From: Aureibaculum flavum
GTDB taxonomy: Bacteria; Bacteroidota; Bacteroidia; Flavobacteriales; Flavobacteriaceae
Reading direction: 5' to 3'
NCBI RefSeq assembly: GCF_016406085.1
Contig: NZ_JAEHFJ010000015.1
Span: 1-64,000, forward strand
Length of the DNA stretch: 64,000 nt
In this document: piece by piece, positions 15,117 to 25,476 of the stretch
Layout of the letters: each line of letters opens with the position of its first letter
Position numbering within the stretch: the first letter of the stretch is position 1
Made by a program: the position numbers and the translations under genes
The notes under the pieces: generated by a model
The model's database searches: none
What the model saw: only the letters and a program-made list of their open reading frames with translations
Told to the model about the DNA's origin: nothing

Positions 15117-17642
15117 ATGTGTCCTATTAAGCGATTTTGTATCTTTTTATTCTTTCTTGTTCCTTTTTTAGGAATGGGACAAAATAATATTTCCGGTATT
15201 ATCAAAGATAGTAAATCCAAAACACCTCTTCCCTTTGCAACCGTAATTACCAACACTGGTATTGGTACCATTACGGATACAGAAGGTCGGTTTAACATCT
15301 CATCAAAAAACGCTTTTTCTGCTTTTACAATTACCTATGTTGGTTACAACAAACAGAATGTTATCGTACCAAAAAAAAATAATTTTATAACAATACTATT
15401 AGAAGCTAGTTCCGAAAACTTAGGCGAAGTATTACTTATTGCAAAAGAGAATCCTGCTTTAGTAATTATTAGAAATGCCATAAAGAATAGAGATAAAAAT
15501 AATATTTCAAAGGCCTTACAAACCTATAAGTACAAACTATACAATAAATTACTCGTTACTGCTAATCCCGATTCAATCAGTGGAACAATTGATTCCGTTT
15601 TTGTTAAAAAAAATGACAGCCTAGTTTTTGTTGCACTAGATTCTGCCAATTACAACTTTAAAAAACAAATCAACAGACATCATCTATACATAACGGAAAA
15701 AGTTGCCGAACACACTTTTCAAAGAGGTAAAAACAAAAAAGAAACTATTTTAGCCACACGGATGGCTGGGTTTAAAAACCCTATCTACGAGTTTTTAGCA
15801 TTAGATATTGAGAGCTTCTCGTTCTATGATGAAGCCTACACGCTATTAGGCAATAATTACATAAACCCATTGGCTAAAAATGCTTTAAAAAAATACAATT
15901 ATAAAATACTTGACACCATATATAACAAGCAAGGGGCCTCTTATATGATTCATTACAAACCTAAACAAAAAAAGGATGTTGTTGGTTTAGAAGGTGTCTT
16001 GTACATTCATGAAAACAGTTTTGCTCTAGAAAAAGGAATTGCTGAGTTAAAAGGAATTGTGGCGGTACAAGCTGTTCAAAATTTCACATACAAAAATGAA
16101 GAAAACATCTGGTTTCCTGACGAAACAACTATTAGTATTCGAAAAGGTAAGAATAAAGAAGATGTCTCAATTTTTGGCGAAGTTATAAAATTCTCCGAAA
16201 ATCAAACACGGAATGACTCGATTGTAAATCCAAGGGGAAAAGATTTCACCGATGCCACGTTTTTAATATCAAAAAGTAACATATCCGATATAATTATTAA
16301 TGACCCTATACGGGTTATTAACTCTGCTTCCTCAATAGAAATTGATGATTTTGCTGCAGACAGAAATGAAGACTTTTGGAATACATACAGAACCGATTCT
16401 ATAACCTCTCGTGGTTTAGAGGCTTATAAAGTTTTAGACAGTCTATCAGAGTCAGAAGGTGCCGAACAAAAATTAAACATTGCCAGAAAAGTATTAAAAG
16501 GCTTTTACCCTACTAATTATTTTGATTTAGATTTGAGTAAAATGATCAATTTTAATAATTATGAAGGTTTTAGATTTGGTTTAGGAGGTATTACAAACTC
16601 CACATTCTCAAAGATACTAAAACTAGAAACTAATGCCGCTTATGGATTTAAGGATAAAACAATAAAGTATCATGTTGGTGCAGCTATAAGACTCAGTAAG
16701 ACAAATAATAGCTGGATTGGTGCTGGTTATACAGATGACTTACAAGAAGCGGCTAAACTAGACTTCCTTTTTGAGGAAACATCATTTGCATTAATCAATC
16801 CTAGAAATTTAAATATAGGTCAGTTTTTTAATTACAAAACTTTTAATATCAATTTTAAACATGATATTTTACCAAATTTAGAAACAAAATTAGAAATGAC
16901 CCGTGGCAGTTATTACCCAAAGTTTAACTATCAATTTATTACTAATAATTTAGTCTATTCTGAATATAATTTAACAACAGCAACTGCAGCCCTGAAATGG
17001 ACACCATTTAGTAGATATTTAAATACCCCAGAAGGAAAATTTACTATTAAAAATGGTTTTCCAAAAATCACAATACAATTTGCAAAAACTTTTAATGATT
17101 TTTTAGGTGGTGATTTAGAATTTAATCAACTTAAATTAAAATACGAACACGATATAAAGTTCATAAACAAGAGCTCTACAAGTTTTTTAATACAAGGAGG
17201 GTATACTTTTGGCGATGCACCCTTAACACACCTTTATAATGCCACACCTAATTATTCTTTTGCAAACCCTTGGCGTAAACGAATTAATTTTTCAGGTACA
17301 AATGCATTCGAAACTATGGCATTTAACGAATTTATTTCAGACAGGTATGTTTCTATTCAAGGGCGATATAATTTTTCTAGATTTGAAATAACTAAAAAAT
17401 TCAGACCAAGTTTAAGCTTAATTTCTAGATTTGCTATAGGATCAATAGAAAGTGCAAGTGAACATTATGGTGTATCCTTTAAAAAAATGAATAAAGGTTA
17501 TATGGAATCAGGTCTCGTTTTAAACCATTTATTTAAAGGTTTTGGCGTGAGTTCCTTTTACCGTTATGGCCAATATAGCAATGCTAAATTCTCAGATAAT
17601 TTAGCTGTAAAACTAACTTATGTGCTTAGTCTAGGATTTTAG
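15117..17642 (+). CDS. DUF5686 outer-membrane protein with N-terminal carboxypeptidase-regulatory-like domain
   Basis: An 841-aa exported protein. Residues 1-21 look like a signal peptide (FCIFLFFLVPFLGMGQ). Residues about 24-95 form a CarboxypepD_reg-like beta-sandwich (ISGIIKDSKSKTPLPFATV, TDTEGRFNI, TYVGYNKQNV), the domain that precedes many Bacteroidota SusC/TonB-dependent proteins. The rest matches my recollection of DUF5686: a mixed domain, then a C-terminal region of alternating aromatic strands (for example LNIGQFFNYKTFNINFK, SVIQGRYNF-like segments) ending in a Phe (TYVLSLGF), as in outer-membrane barrels. There is no TonB plug. Substrate unknown. It precedes an MMPL exporter by 44 bases. 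Confidence 0.8.
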   Translation: MCPIKRFCIFLFFLVPFLGMGQNNISGIIKDSKSKTPLPFATVITNTGIGTITDTEGRFNISSKNAFSAFTITYVGYNKQNVIVPKKNNFITILLEASSENLGEVLLIAKENPALVIIRNAIKNRDKNNISKALQTYKYKLYNKLLVTANPDSISGTIDSVFVKKNDSLVFVALDSANYNFKKQINRHHLYITEKVAEHTFQRGKNKKETILATRMAGFKNPIYEFLALDIESFSFYDEAYTLLGNNYINPLAKNALKKYNYKILDTIYNKQGASYMIHYKPKQKKDVVGLEGVLYIHENSFALEKGIAELKGIVAVQAVQNFTYKNEENIWFPDETTISIRKGKNKEDVSIFGEVIKFSENQTRNDSIVNPRGKDFTDATFLISKSNISDIIINDPIRVINSASSIEIDDFAADRNEDFWNTYRTDSITSRGLEAYKVLDSLSESEGAEQKLNIARKVLKGFYPTNYFDLDLSKMINFNNYEGFRFGLGGITNSTFSKILKLETNAAYGFKDKTIKYHVGAAIRLSKTNNSWIGAGYTDDLQEAAKLDFLFEETSFALINPRNLNIGQFFNYKTFNINFKHDILPNLETKLEMTRGSYYPKFNYQFITNNLVYSEYNLTTATAALKWTPFSRYLNTPEGKFTIKNGFPKITIQFAKTFNDFLGGDLEFNQLKLKYEHDIKFINKSSTSFLIQGGYTFGDAPLTHLYNATPNYSFANPWRKRINFSGTNAFETMAFNEFISDRYVSIQGRYNFSRFEITKKFRPSLSLISRFAIGSIESASEHYGVSFKKMNKGYMESGLVLNHLFKGFGVSSFYRYGQYSNAKFSDNLAVKLTYVLSLGF

Positions 17643-17652
17643 CTTATTTTAG

Positions 17653-17660
17653 TACCTTTG
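17653..17660 (+). promoter_or_regulatory. -7 promoter box (TACCTTTG) for the MMPL exporter gene
   Basis: Exact TAnnTTTG match 26 bases before the ATG at 17687. The -33 region only offers TTTT-like sequence inside the end of the preceding gene, so the call rests mainly on the -7 box. Confidence 0.45.
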
Positions 17661-17686
17661 CCGCATTATAAATACACAACTTCTTA

Positions 17687-20074
17687 ATGAATTTTTGGAC
17701 ATACATTGCACGTATAATTATTAAAGGAAGGATTCCTATATTAATAATTCTAGCCTTTATTACTTATTTATTAGCAACGCAAATGAAATACATGCGTTTT
17801 TCACATAGTGAAGCTAATTTACTACCTAAAAACCACGAAGTAAATCTAGAATATAATAAGTTTTTAAAAATCTTTGGCGAAGAGGGCAACTTAATAATAC
17901 TGGCCACACAAGATTCAACAATATATACTGCTAAAAAGTTTAATAATTGGAATAAACTGTCCAAACAATTAGACACTTTACCACAAATAGATTTTACGGT
18001 TTCTATTGGAGACATTAAAAAACTTTACAAGGATACCGAAAATGAAAGGTTTGATTTTACTCCAATTTATAATCACCCCCCGAAAACGGACAAAGAAGTT
18101 GATTCTATAAAAACAGACCTATTTGAAAATCTTCCTTTTTATGATAATTTCTTGTTTAATAAAAAAACAGGAACGATAAGAACCATTATCTATATAAAAA
18201 AGGACATTGTAAATACGATTGAACGTAAAAAATTCATCCTTGAGGTTTTAAATCCTACAATCGCAAAGTTCGAAAAAGATAATAATATTGATGTGAAAAT
18301 TTCTGGTATGCCCTATATCAGGACCATGAATTCTAAAAGTATAACTGACGAGATTGGTATTTTTGTAGTACTCGCCTTATTGGTAACTTCAATTATTTTC
18401 TTTTTCTTTTTTAGATCACATAGAGCTACTTTAATTACCATGATAGTAGTAAGTGTTGGTGTGATTTGGGCTTTTGGCTTTATTGGCTTGTTTGGCTATG
18501 AAATCACAGTATTAACAGCACTAATTCCACCATTAATAATTGTTATTGGTGTGCCCAATTGTATATTTCTTATCAATAAATATCAGCAAGAAATTAAAGA
18601 ACACGGTAATCAAGCAAAATCACTGCAGCGTGTAATTTCCAAAGTTGGAAATGCTACCTTAATGACCAATGTTACTACAGCATCTGGATTCGCTACTTTT
18701 ATTTTTACAAAAAGTCAATTATTAAACGAATTTGGTATCATTGCATCCGTTAACATCCTTGCTATATTTATATTATCACTATTAATAATTCCAATTATTT
18801 ATAGTTTTTTACATAAACCACAAGACAAACATTTAAGACACCTAGAAAAACGCTGGATTGATACAATTGTAAGTTGGATGGAGCGTACTGTGCGTCATAA
18901 ACGTATTGCGGTTTACATCTCTACAGTGGTTGTAATTGTTTTTAGTATTATTGGTGTTTACATGATAAAAGTTTCAGGTAGTTTAATAGAAGACATGCCT
19001 AAAGGAAAAGATTTCTTTAAGGATATTGTTTTTTTTGAAAACGAATTTGGGGGTATAATGCCTTTAGAAATAATTATTGATACCAAACGCAAAAAAGGTG
19101 TAATGAAGCTGTCTACTTTAAAAAGGATGGACAAGCTCGTTGAAATTATTGATGAAATTCCTGAACTTTCACCTACAGTTTCTGTATTAAATATAGTAAA
19201 GTACTCTAAGCAAGCTTATTATAATGGCAACCCTAAGTACTATCAATTACCTACAACGCAAGAACAAAATTTTATATTATCCTACACTAAAAATTCAAAT
19301 ACAAATTCAGATTTGCTCAGTAATTTTGTCGATTCAACAGGTCAATATGCTCGTATTACCACCTTCATGAAGGATATTGGAACCGATAAAATGGAGCGAA
19401 TAGAAGAACGACTGCAGGCTAGAATTGATAAAGTTTTACCTGCAGAAAACTATAACGTAACTCTAACCGGTAAATCATTAGTATTTTTAAAAGGAACTAA
19501 TTATTTGATTAAAAATTTAGTGATTTCGTTGTCTCTAGCCATTTTTCTAATTTCCTTGTTTATGGCTTGGATGTTTAGATCCTTCAAAATGATATTGATT
19601 TCATTATTACCAAATATTTTACCTCTTTTGGTTACAGCAGGGCTTATGGGCTATTTAGGGGTCCCTATAAAACCATCAACTATTTTAGTTTTTAGTATTG
19701 CTTTTGGTATTTCGGTTGATGACACCATTCACTTTTTAGCTAAATACAGGCAAGAATTGCAAGTCAACAACTGGAGAGTTAAAATTTCTGTATATAATGC
19801 CCTAAGAGAAACAGGTGTAAGTATGTTCTATACTTCCATTGTATTATTTTTTGGATTTTTAGTCTTTACCGTTTCTAGTTTTGGAGGCACAATAGCATTA
19901 GGAGGCTTGGTATCCGTTACCTTACTTTTTGCAATGGTCTCAAATCTATTACTACTACCATCATTATTATTATCCTTAGAAAAAAAGATAGCAAATAAAA
20001 AGGTATTAAAAAAACCGCCAATTCAAATATTAACAGAAACAGAAGCTGAACTAAAGGAAGAAACTGAAGATTAA
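17687..20074 (+). CDS. MMPL/RND-superfamily exporter
   Basis: A 795-aa inner-membrane protein with the two-fold RND layout: one helix near the N terminus, a periplasmic domain, about five helices (IGIFVVLALLVTSIIFFFFF onward), then the same arrangement again (helices resume near ISTVVVIVFSIIGVYM and ISLSLAIFLISLFMAWMF). The FGISVDDTIHFLAKYR segment carries the paired aspartates that fit a proton relay in the second half, while the first half has GVPNCIFLINKY at the equivalent place. It has no MFP or TolC partner, consistent with MMPL-type lipid or hydrophobic-compound export rather than tripartite drug efflux. rfbA follows by 12 bases. Confidence 0.85.
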   Translation: MNFWTYIARIIIKGRIPILIILAFITYLLATQMKYMRFSHSEANLLPKNHEVNLEYNKFLKIFGEEGNLIILATQDSTIYTAKKFNNWNKLSKQLDTLPQIDFTVSIGDIKKLYKDTENERFDFTPIYNHPPKTDKEVDSIKTDLFENLPFYDNFLFNKKTGTIRTIIYIKKDIVNTIERKKFILEVLNPTIAKFEKDNNIDVKISGMPYIRTMNSKSITDEIGIFVVLALLVTSIIFFFFFRSHRATLITMIVVSVGVIWAFGFIGLFGYEITVLTALIPPLIIVIGVPNCIFLINKYQQEIKEHGNQAKSLQRVISKVGNATLMTNVTTASGFATFIFTKSQLLNEFGIIASVNILAIFILSLLIIPIIYSFLHKPQDKHLRHLEKRWIDTIVSWMERTVRHKRIAVYISTVVVIVFSIIGVYMIKVSGSLIEDMPKGKDFFKDIVFFENEFGGIMPLEIIIDTKRKKGVMKLSTLKRMDKLVEIIDEIPELSPTVSVLNIVKYSKQAYYNGNPKYYQLPTTQEQNFILSYTKNSNTNSDLLSNFVDSTGQYARITTFMKDIGTDKMERIEERLQARIDKVLPAENYNVTLTGKSLVFLKGTNYLIKNLVISLSLAIFLISLFMAWMFRSFKMILISLLPNILPLLVTAGLMGYLGVPIKPSTILVFSIAFGISVDDTIHFLAKYRQELQVNNWRVKISVYNALRETGVSMFYTSIVLFFGFLVFTVSSFGGTIALGGLVSVTLLFAMVSNLLLLPSLLLSLEKKIANKKVLKKPPIQILTETEAELKEETED

Positions 20075-20086
20075 AATTAAATTATT

Positions 20087-20962
20087 ATGAAAGGAATTAT
20101 TTTAGCGGGAGGAAGCGGAACAAGGTTACATCCTTTAACATTAGCCGTAAGTAAGCAATTAATGCCTATTTATGACAAACCTATGATTTATTACCCTCTT
20201 TCAACCTTAATGTTAGCTGGCATAAAAGATATTCTAATTATTTCTACACCTCATGACCTGCCCTTATTCGAAAGACTATTGGGAGATGGTAAACAATTGG
20301 GGTGTAATTTTCAATATAAAGTACAAGAAATACCTAATGGATTAGCACAAGCATTTGTAATTGGTGAAGAATTCATAGGAGACGATAGTGTTGCTTTAGT
20401 TTTAGGTGATAATATTTTTTATGGAACAGGATTTCACCAAGCTTTAATTGAAGCTACAAGTAAAAAAGGAGGAACTGTATTTGCTTATCATGTTAATGAT
20501 CCGAACCGTTATGGTGTTGTTGAATTTGATGAAGACAATAAAGCCCTTTCTATAGAAGAAAAACCCGAACATCCAAAATCTAATTACGCTGTTCCAGGAA
20601 TTTATTTCTACGACAACACTGTTGTGGCTATTGCTAAAAATCTAGAACCTTCTGCACGGGGTGAATATGAAATAACTGATGTAAATAAAGTGTATTTAGA
20701 ACAAGGTAATTTAAATGTAAGTATTCTGAACAGAGGTACCGCTTGGCTAGATACGGGTACGTTTCAATCATTAATGCAAGCTCAGCAATTTGTTCAAGTT
20801 ATTGAAGAACGCCAAGGTTTAAAAATAGGTTGTATAGAAGAAGTTGCTTACAAAAAAAGATTTATCTCTGCAGATCAGCTTATTAAAATTGCCGAACCCT
20901 TGGTTAAAAGTGGTTATGGTGATTACTTAATGAATATTGTAAAACACAAACAGCACGGATAA
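20087..20962 (+). CDS. rfbA: glucose-1-phosphate thymidylyltransferase
   Basis: A 291-aa enzyme joining dTTP and glucose-1-phosphate to dTDP-glucose, first step to dTDP-rhamnose and other deoxysugars. The N-terminal [16 protein letters not shown] is the nucleotide-binding signature; [60 protein letters not shown] and GTAWLDTGT are the family active-site segments. Length is standard. Unusually for a surface-polysaccharide gene it is alone: rfbB, rfbC and rfbD are not in the window, and it sits between an exporter and asnS. Confidence 0.95.
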   Translation: MKGIILAGGSGTRLHPLTLAVSKQLMPIYDKPMIYYPLSTLMLAGIKDILIISTPHDLPLFERLLGDGKQLGCNFQYKVQEIPNGLAQAFVIGEEFIGDDSVALVLGDNIFYGTGFHQALIEATSKKGGTVFAYHVNDPNRYGVVEFDEDNKALSIEEKPEHPKSNYAVPGIYFYDNTVVAIAKNLEPSARGEYEITDVNKVYLEQGNLNVSILNRGTAWLDTGTFQSLMQAQQFVQVIEERQGLKIGCIEEVAYKKRFISADQLIKIAEPLVKSGYGDYLMNIVKHKQHG

Positions 20963-21040
20963 AATTTGAATTTCTTAGAACTCCTTTAATCTATTTTAAA
21001 ATCTATCAGTATCTTTACCGCTCATTAATTTTTAAGATAA

Positions 21041-22471
21041 ATGCAAATGAGTGTTGCTGAATTATTACAATCAGAGAATTTTTTACATGATGTAACTATT
21101 AAAGGATGGGTTCGTACGTTTAGAGCGAACCGGTTTATCGCCTTAAATGATGGTTCTACTATCAATAATATACAATGTGTTGTAGACTTTGAAAATACAG
21201 ACGAGAATATTCTAAAAAGAATAACAACAGGTGCGGCGGTTAGCCTTTCTGGAACTTTAGTTGAAAGTCAAGGTAAAGGGCAGCGTGTTGAAATAGAAGT
21301 TAAAAATATTGAAATTTTAGGTGATTCTAATCCTGAAGAATACCCAATTCAGCCTAAAAAACACAGTTTTGAATTTTTACGTGAAAACGCTCACCTAAGA
21401 GTAAGAACAAATACTTTCAGTGCAGTAATGCGTGTGCGATCTGCTCTTTCTTTCGCTGTACATAAATACTTTACTGAAAACGGCTTTTATAATTTTCATG
21501 CTCCAATTATTACGGGTTCTGACGCTGAAGGGGCTGGTGAAATGTTCAGAGTAACCTCGATGGATCCTAAAAATCCGGCAACAGATGAAAATGGTGAAAT
21601 TGATTATTCACAAGACTTTTTTGGTAAAGAAACTAATTTGACCGTTTCTGGTCAACTAGAAGCTGAAACTTATGCTATGGCATTAAGTAAAGTATATACT
21701 TTCGGCCCTACTTTTAGAGCAGAAAATTCTAATACGACTAGGCACTTAGCCGAATTCTGGATGATTGAGCCAGAAGTGGCATTTAATGACTTAGATGCTA
21801 ATATGGATTTAGCTGAAGACTTTATTAAAAGTGTAATCAAATATATTTTAGAGCACTGCAAAGATGATTTAGTCTTTTTAGACGAACGCTTTACAAAAGA
21901 AGAACAATCTAAGCCGCAGCTAGAACGCAGTGACATGTCTTTATTAGAAAAACTGAATTTTGTTGCTGAAAACAACTTTAAACGTGTTACTTATACTGAA
22001 GCTATAGATATTTTAAGAAACTGTAAACCCAACAAAAAGAAAAAATTTCAATACATTATTAATGAATGGGGTGCTGACTTACAAAGTGAGCATGAACGTT
22101 TTTTAGTTGAAAAACACTTTAAATGTCCCGTAATTCTTTTTGATTATCCAGCAAATATTAAGGCGTTTTATATGCGTTTAAATGATGATGGTAAAACCGT
22201 TAGGGCCATGGATGTACTTTTTCCTGGAATTGGCGAAATAGTTGGCGGATCGCAAAGGGAAGAACGTTTAGATGTATTAAAAGAAAAAATAAAAGCCCTA
22301 GACATTGATGAAAAAGAGCTTTGGTGGTATTTAGATTTGCGTAAATTTGGAACCGCAGTACATTCTGGATTTGGACTAGGTTTTGAACGTTTGGTACAAT
22401 TTTCAACTGGCATGGGTAATATCAGAGATGTTATTCCGTTTCCTAGAACACCACAGAACGCAGAATTTTAG
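21041..22471 (+). CDS. asnS: asparaginyl-tRNA synthetase
   Basis: A 476-aa class IIb synthetase charging tRNA-Asn. An N-terminal OB-fold ([22 protein letters not shown]) binds the anticodon; the catalytic core shows motif 2 ([22 protein letters not shown]) and motif 3 ([27 protein letters not shown]). The segment [18 protein letters not shown] is typical of AsnRS. A TATCTTTA box at 21010-21017 may be a weak -7 element. It appears to lead an operon with the WG-repeat gene and rpoN. Confidence 0.97.
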   Translation: MQMSVAELLQSENFLHDVTIKGWVRTFRANRFIALNDGSTINNIQCVVDFENTDENILKRITTGAAVSLSGTLVESQGKGQRVEIEVKNIEILGDSNPEEYPIQPKKHSFEFLRENAHLRVRTNTFSAVMRVRSALSFAVHKYFTENGFYNFHAPIITGSDAEGAGEMFRVTSMDPKNPATDENGEIDYSQDFFGKETNLTVSGQLEAETYAMALSKVYTFGPTFRAENSNTTRHLAEFWMIEPEVAFNDLDANMDLAEDFIKSVIKYILEHCKDDLVFLDERFTKEEQSKPQLERSDMSLLEKLNFVAENNFKRVTYTEAIDILRNCKPNKKKKFQYIINEWGADLQSEHERFLVEKHFKCPVILFDYPANIKAFYMRLNDDGKTVRAMDVLFPGIGEIVGGSQREERLDVLKEKIKALDIDEKELWWYLDLRKFGTAVHSGFGLGFERLVQFSTGMGNIRDVIPFPRTPQNAEF

Positions 22472-22497
22472 ATCTATTATTTAAAAATAAAAAAAAT

Positions 22498-24018
22498 ATG
22501 AAAAGAATACTAGTTGTTACAGCCTTATTCAGTGGCATCATTGGTTTCTCTCAAGAGGAGGAAGTAGTGGAAATTATGGAAGTGGAAGAAACCGTTATTG
22601 AAAGTACAGAATCTGGAAATGTAAATCAATATTACCAAAATTCTACAAGTGATATTGTAACTGGAGAAATAGATAAAACCCTTTTAATTTATAAGGGAAA
22701 AAACTCAAATCTATATGGATTAAAAGACAAATCAGGCAAGGTATTAGTAAAACCCATTTTTAATTCAATTAATTCTTATGGTTCCACTAAAGACAGAATA
22801 AAGGCTTCTTTAAGTTATGGTAAAGAAGGAATAATTGATCCAAAAGGAAACATTATAATTCCTTTTGAATACTCTAGCTTTTATTATAATAATACCCATA
22901 ATATTTATACGACAAATAAAGATGGTAAATCTTACTTATTTGATTATTATGGAAATAAATTATTAAAAGAAGCATACGACGAAATTAGTATTGAAGACAA
23001 CTATTTTAAAGTTAAAGAAAATGGTTTTTATGGTATTCTTAGTGCTGATGGCGAAGAACTCTTGCCTATTAAGTATGATCAAATAAACTATTTTCAGCAA
23101 GAAAATTGGTTTTTAATTACCAAAAATGGTGTAGATAATATAATTTATAATAATGGTAAAAACGTTTTTGGAAATAAATTCACTTCTGTTTCCAAATTAG
23201 ATTATTATTTTAAATTTATTCTAGTTGAAAAAAATGGAAAGTTTGGAATTGTAGATAAAACAGGGAACGATATAACGCCTATTACTTTTGATGCTGTTGA
23301 CAAAAATTATAATGGTAATTTTTTTATTATCAAACAAAATGGCAAATGGGGCTTGTATAATATTGTTTTTAAAAAGTTTCTAATTGAACCTAGTTATGAC
23401 AATGTAAAAATGCTATCCAATAATTATTATTTATTACAATCACAAAATAAAAAAACACTAATTGATATTCTTCACAATAAAAAAATTGACTTTACGCCCT
23501 ATGACGAAGTAAATAACTATATTTCTAAAAATATTGCAGTAGTTAAAGTTGACGGATTACGCGGTGCGGTAAATATTGATTCTGGAAAATTAATCATCCC
23601 AACAAAATATAATTATCTAGATGTTAATTCGAACTATATAAAAGCAAGTTTGCCTGATAACAGATTATCTGATATTTATAATTATGAAGGCGACCCTATT
23701 TATACAGATGTTAGTTTTATTAAAAGTTTAAATAATAATTACAACTATAGCAAAATAACATCAAAAGGAAAAATGGGACTGATGTATAAGGGTAAAGAAA
23801 TAATCCCTACAGCATATGACCAAATAAAAGATTTTAATAAATCCGTATTTGTTTTGGTTAAAAAAGACAATAAAAGTGCCCTTGTTAGTATAGTTGATGG
23901 CAGTTTTTTGATACCTTTAAGTGCAGATCCAATAACGGTTGATGTTGAAAAGAATATCATATCGTATAAAAAGAAAAAATATAGTATTAGATTAAATAAA
24001 CTTGTTGAAATAAAATAA
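22498..24018 (+). CDS. exported WG-repeat protein
   Basis: A 506-aa protein with a signal peptide (MKRILVVTALFSGIIGFSQ) and an acidic stretch of Glu/Val after it. From about residue 65 it repeats units of the WG type: YGLKDKSGKVLVKPIFNSI, EGIIDPKGNIIIPFEYSS, YGILSADGEELLPIKYDQI, FGIVDKTGNDITPITFDAV, WGLYNIVFKKFLIEPSYDN, RGAVNIDSGKLIIPTKYNY and MGLMYKGKEIIPTAYDQI. WG repeats form beta-rich scaffolds in bacterial surface proteins; no catalytic function is known. Periplasmic or surface location is inferred. It lies 26 bases after asnS and 3 bases before rpoN, so cotranscription is likely. Confidence 0.85.
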   Translation: MKRILVVTALFSGIIGFSQEEEVVEIMEVEETVIESTESGNVNQYYQNSTSDIVTGEIDKTLLIYKGKNSNLYGLKDKSGKVLVKPIFNSINSYGSTKDRIKASLSYGKEGIIDPKGNIIIPFEYSSFYYNNTHNIYTTNKDGKSYLFDYYGNKLLKEAYDEISIEDNYFKVKENGFYGILSADGEELLPIKYDQINYFQQENWFLITKNGVDNIIYNNGKNVFGNKFTSVSKLDYYFKFILVEKNGKFGIVDKTGNDITPITFDAVDKNYNGNFFIIKQNGKWGLYNIVFKKFLIEPSYDNVKMLSNNYYLLQSQNKKTLIDILHNKKIDFTPYDEVNNYISKNIAVVKVDGLRGAVNIDSGKLIIPTKYNYLDVNSNYIKASLPDNRLSDIYNYEGDPIYTDVSFIKSLNNNYNYSKITSKGKMGLMYKGKEIIPTAYDQIKDFNKSVFVLVKKDNKSALVSIVDGSFLIPLSADPITVDVEKNIISYKKKKYSIRLNKLVEIK

Positions 24019-24021
24019 TTA

Positions 24022-25467
24022 ATGCTAAAACAAAGTCTTCAATATAAATTATTACAAAAATTATCTCCTCAACAAATACAGTTGATGAAAATGATTCAAC
24101 TGCCTACGCAGGCTTTTGAGCAAAAAATAAAACAAGAAATTGAAGAAAACCCAGCATTAGATAGCGGTAAAGATGAAGATGAAGATAGTGATCTTCAGAA
24201 TGAATATGAAGACTCTGGTAATGAAAGCATAGAAACTGATGTAAATATTGATGAATATTTGAGTGATGATGAGATGCCTAATTATAAAATGCAAAGCAAT
24301 AATTATAGTAGTGATGATGATGAAAAAAACATCCCTTATGCTTCTGGAACTTCATTCAACCAATTTTTAACCACCCAATTAAATACATTTAGGTTAAACG
24401 AATTAGAATATCAAATAGCGGCATTCTTAGTAGGCAGTATTGATGAAAGTGGATATATAAGAAGAGAAATTGATGATATTGTTGACGATTTAGCATTCTC
24501 TGAAAATGTTTTTACGGAAGCTGCTGAAGTAAAACGGATGTTAGGCTATGTCCAAAAATTAGATCCAGCAGGTGTGGGAGCACAAAGTTTAGAGGAGTGT
24601 TTACTCATACAATTAAAACGAAAATCAGTCACTAAAGAGAGAGCTTTAGCCATATCCATATTAGAAAAAGCATTCGAACATTTTGTAAAAAAGCACTATA
24701 AAAAATTAATTCAAAAATTCGATATAACAGAAGATGAATTAAAAGGTGCAATTCATGAAATAGAAAGATTAAATCCGAAACCTGGTGGATCCTTTGCAAA
24801 TAGCAATAAAATTGTAGAGCAAATTGTTCCTGATTTTTCAATTCGAATAATTGAAGGCCAATTAGACTTGACGTTAAATTCAAGAAATGCTCCAGAATTG
24901 CACATTTCTAATGAATATAACAATATGTTAAAAGGATATGCTGCTTCTAAAGACAAATCAAAATCACAAAAAGATGCAGTTCAATTTATAAAGCAAAAAC
25001 TCGATTCGGCAAAATGGTTTATTGACGCAATAAAACAACGTCAACAGACGCTTTTGCTTACAATGAATGCTATAATGCATATGCAGGAAGCCTATTTCTT
25101 AACAGGCGATGAACGTAAACTAAAACCAATGATCTTAAAGGACATTGCCGATACAATTCATATGGATGTATCAACTGTTTCGAGAGTTGCTAATAGTAAA
25201 TATGTTGATACCCCTTATGGGACAAAACTTATAAAAAATTTCTTCTCGGAATCTATGATGACAGATCAAGGGGAAGAAGTTTCTACAAGAGAAATAAAAA
25301 AAATACTAGATACCGTTGTTAAAGAAGAGGATAAGAAAAAACCTTTAACCGACGAAAAACTAGCAAAAATATTAAAAGATAAAGGCTATTTGATAGCACG
25401 CAGAACAGTAGCAAAATACAGGGAACAATTAAATATTCCGGTAGCAAGATTACGAAAAGAAATTTAA
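24022..25467 (+). CDS. rpoN: RNA polymerase sigma-54 factor
   Basis: A 481-aa sigma-54. Region I is the Gln/Leu-rich N terminus (SLQYKLLQKLSPQQIQLMKMIQLPTQAF) that contacts AAA+ activators; region II is acidic (about 48-100); region III has the core-binding and DNA-binding parts with KDIADTIHMDVSTVSRVANSKYV (HTH) and the C-terminal RpoN box, readable as ARRTVAKYREQLNIP, which reads the -24 element. No activator protein gene is in this window. The gene starts 3 bases after the WG-repeat stop and is followed by a membrane protein gene after 9 bases. Confidence 0.96.
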   Translation: MLKQSLQYKLLQKLSPQQIQLMKMIQLPTQAFEQKIKQEIEENPALDSGKDEDEDSDLQNEYEDSGNESIETDVNIDEYLSDDEMPNYKMQSNNYSSDDDEKNIPYASGTSFNQFLTTQLNTFRLNELEYQIAAFLVGSIDESGYIRREIDDIVDDLAFSENVFTEAAEVKRMLGYVQKLDPAGVGAQSLEECLLIQLKRKSVTKERALAISILEKAFEHFVKKHYKKLIQKFDITEDELKGAIHEIERLNPKPGGSFANSNKIVEQIVPDFSIRIIEGQLDLTLNSRNAPELHISNEYNNMLKGYAASKDKSKSQKDAVQFIKQKLDSAKWFIDAIKQRQQTLLLTMNAIMHMQEAYFLTGDERKLKPMILKDIADTIHMDVSTVSRVANSKYVDTPYGTKLIKNFFSESMMTDQGEEVSTREIKKILDTVVKEEDKKKPLTDEKLAKILKDKGYLIARRTVAKYREQLNIPVARLRKEI

Positions 25468-25476
25468 TAAAGACCG

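Noticed and set aside
20087-20962. rfbA as the start of a capsule or O-antigen cluster
   Set aside because: No rfbB, rfbC, rfbD or glycosyltransferase gene lies nearby; neighbours are an exporter and asnS.
24022-25467. Sigma-54 as part of a local regulated system (nitrogen, secretion)
   Set aside because: No enhancer-binding protein gene is in the window and I did not recognise a -24/-12 promoter; it is a housekeeping neighbour of asnS here.
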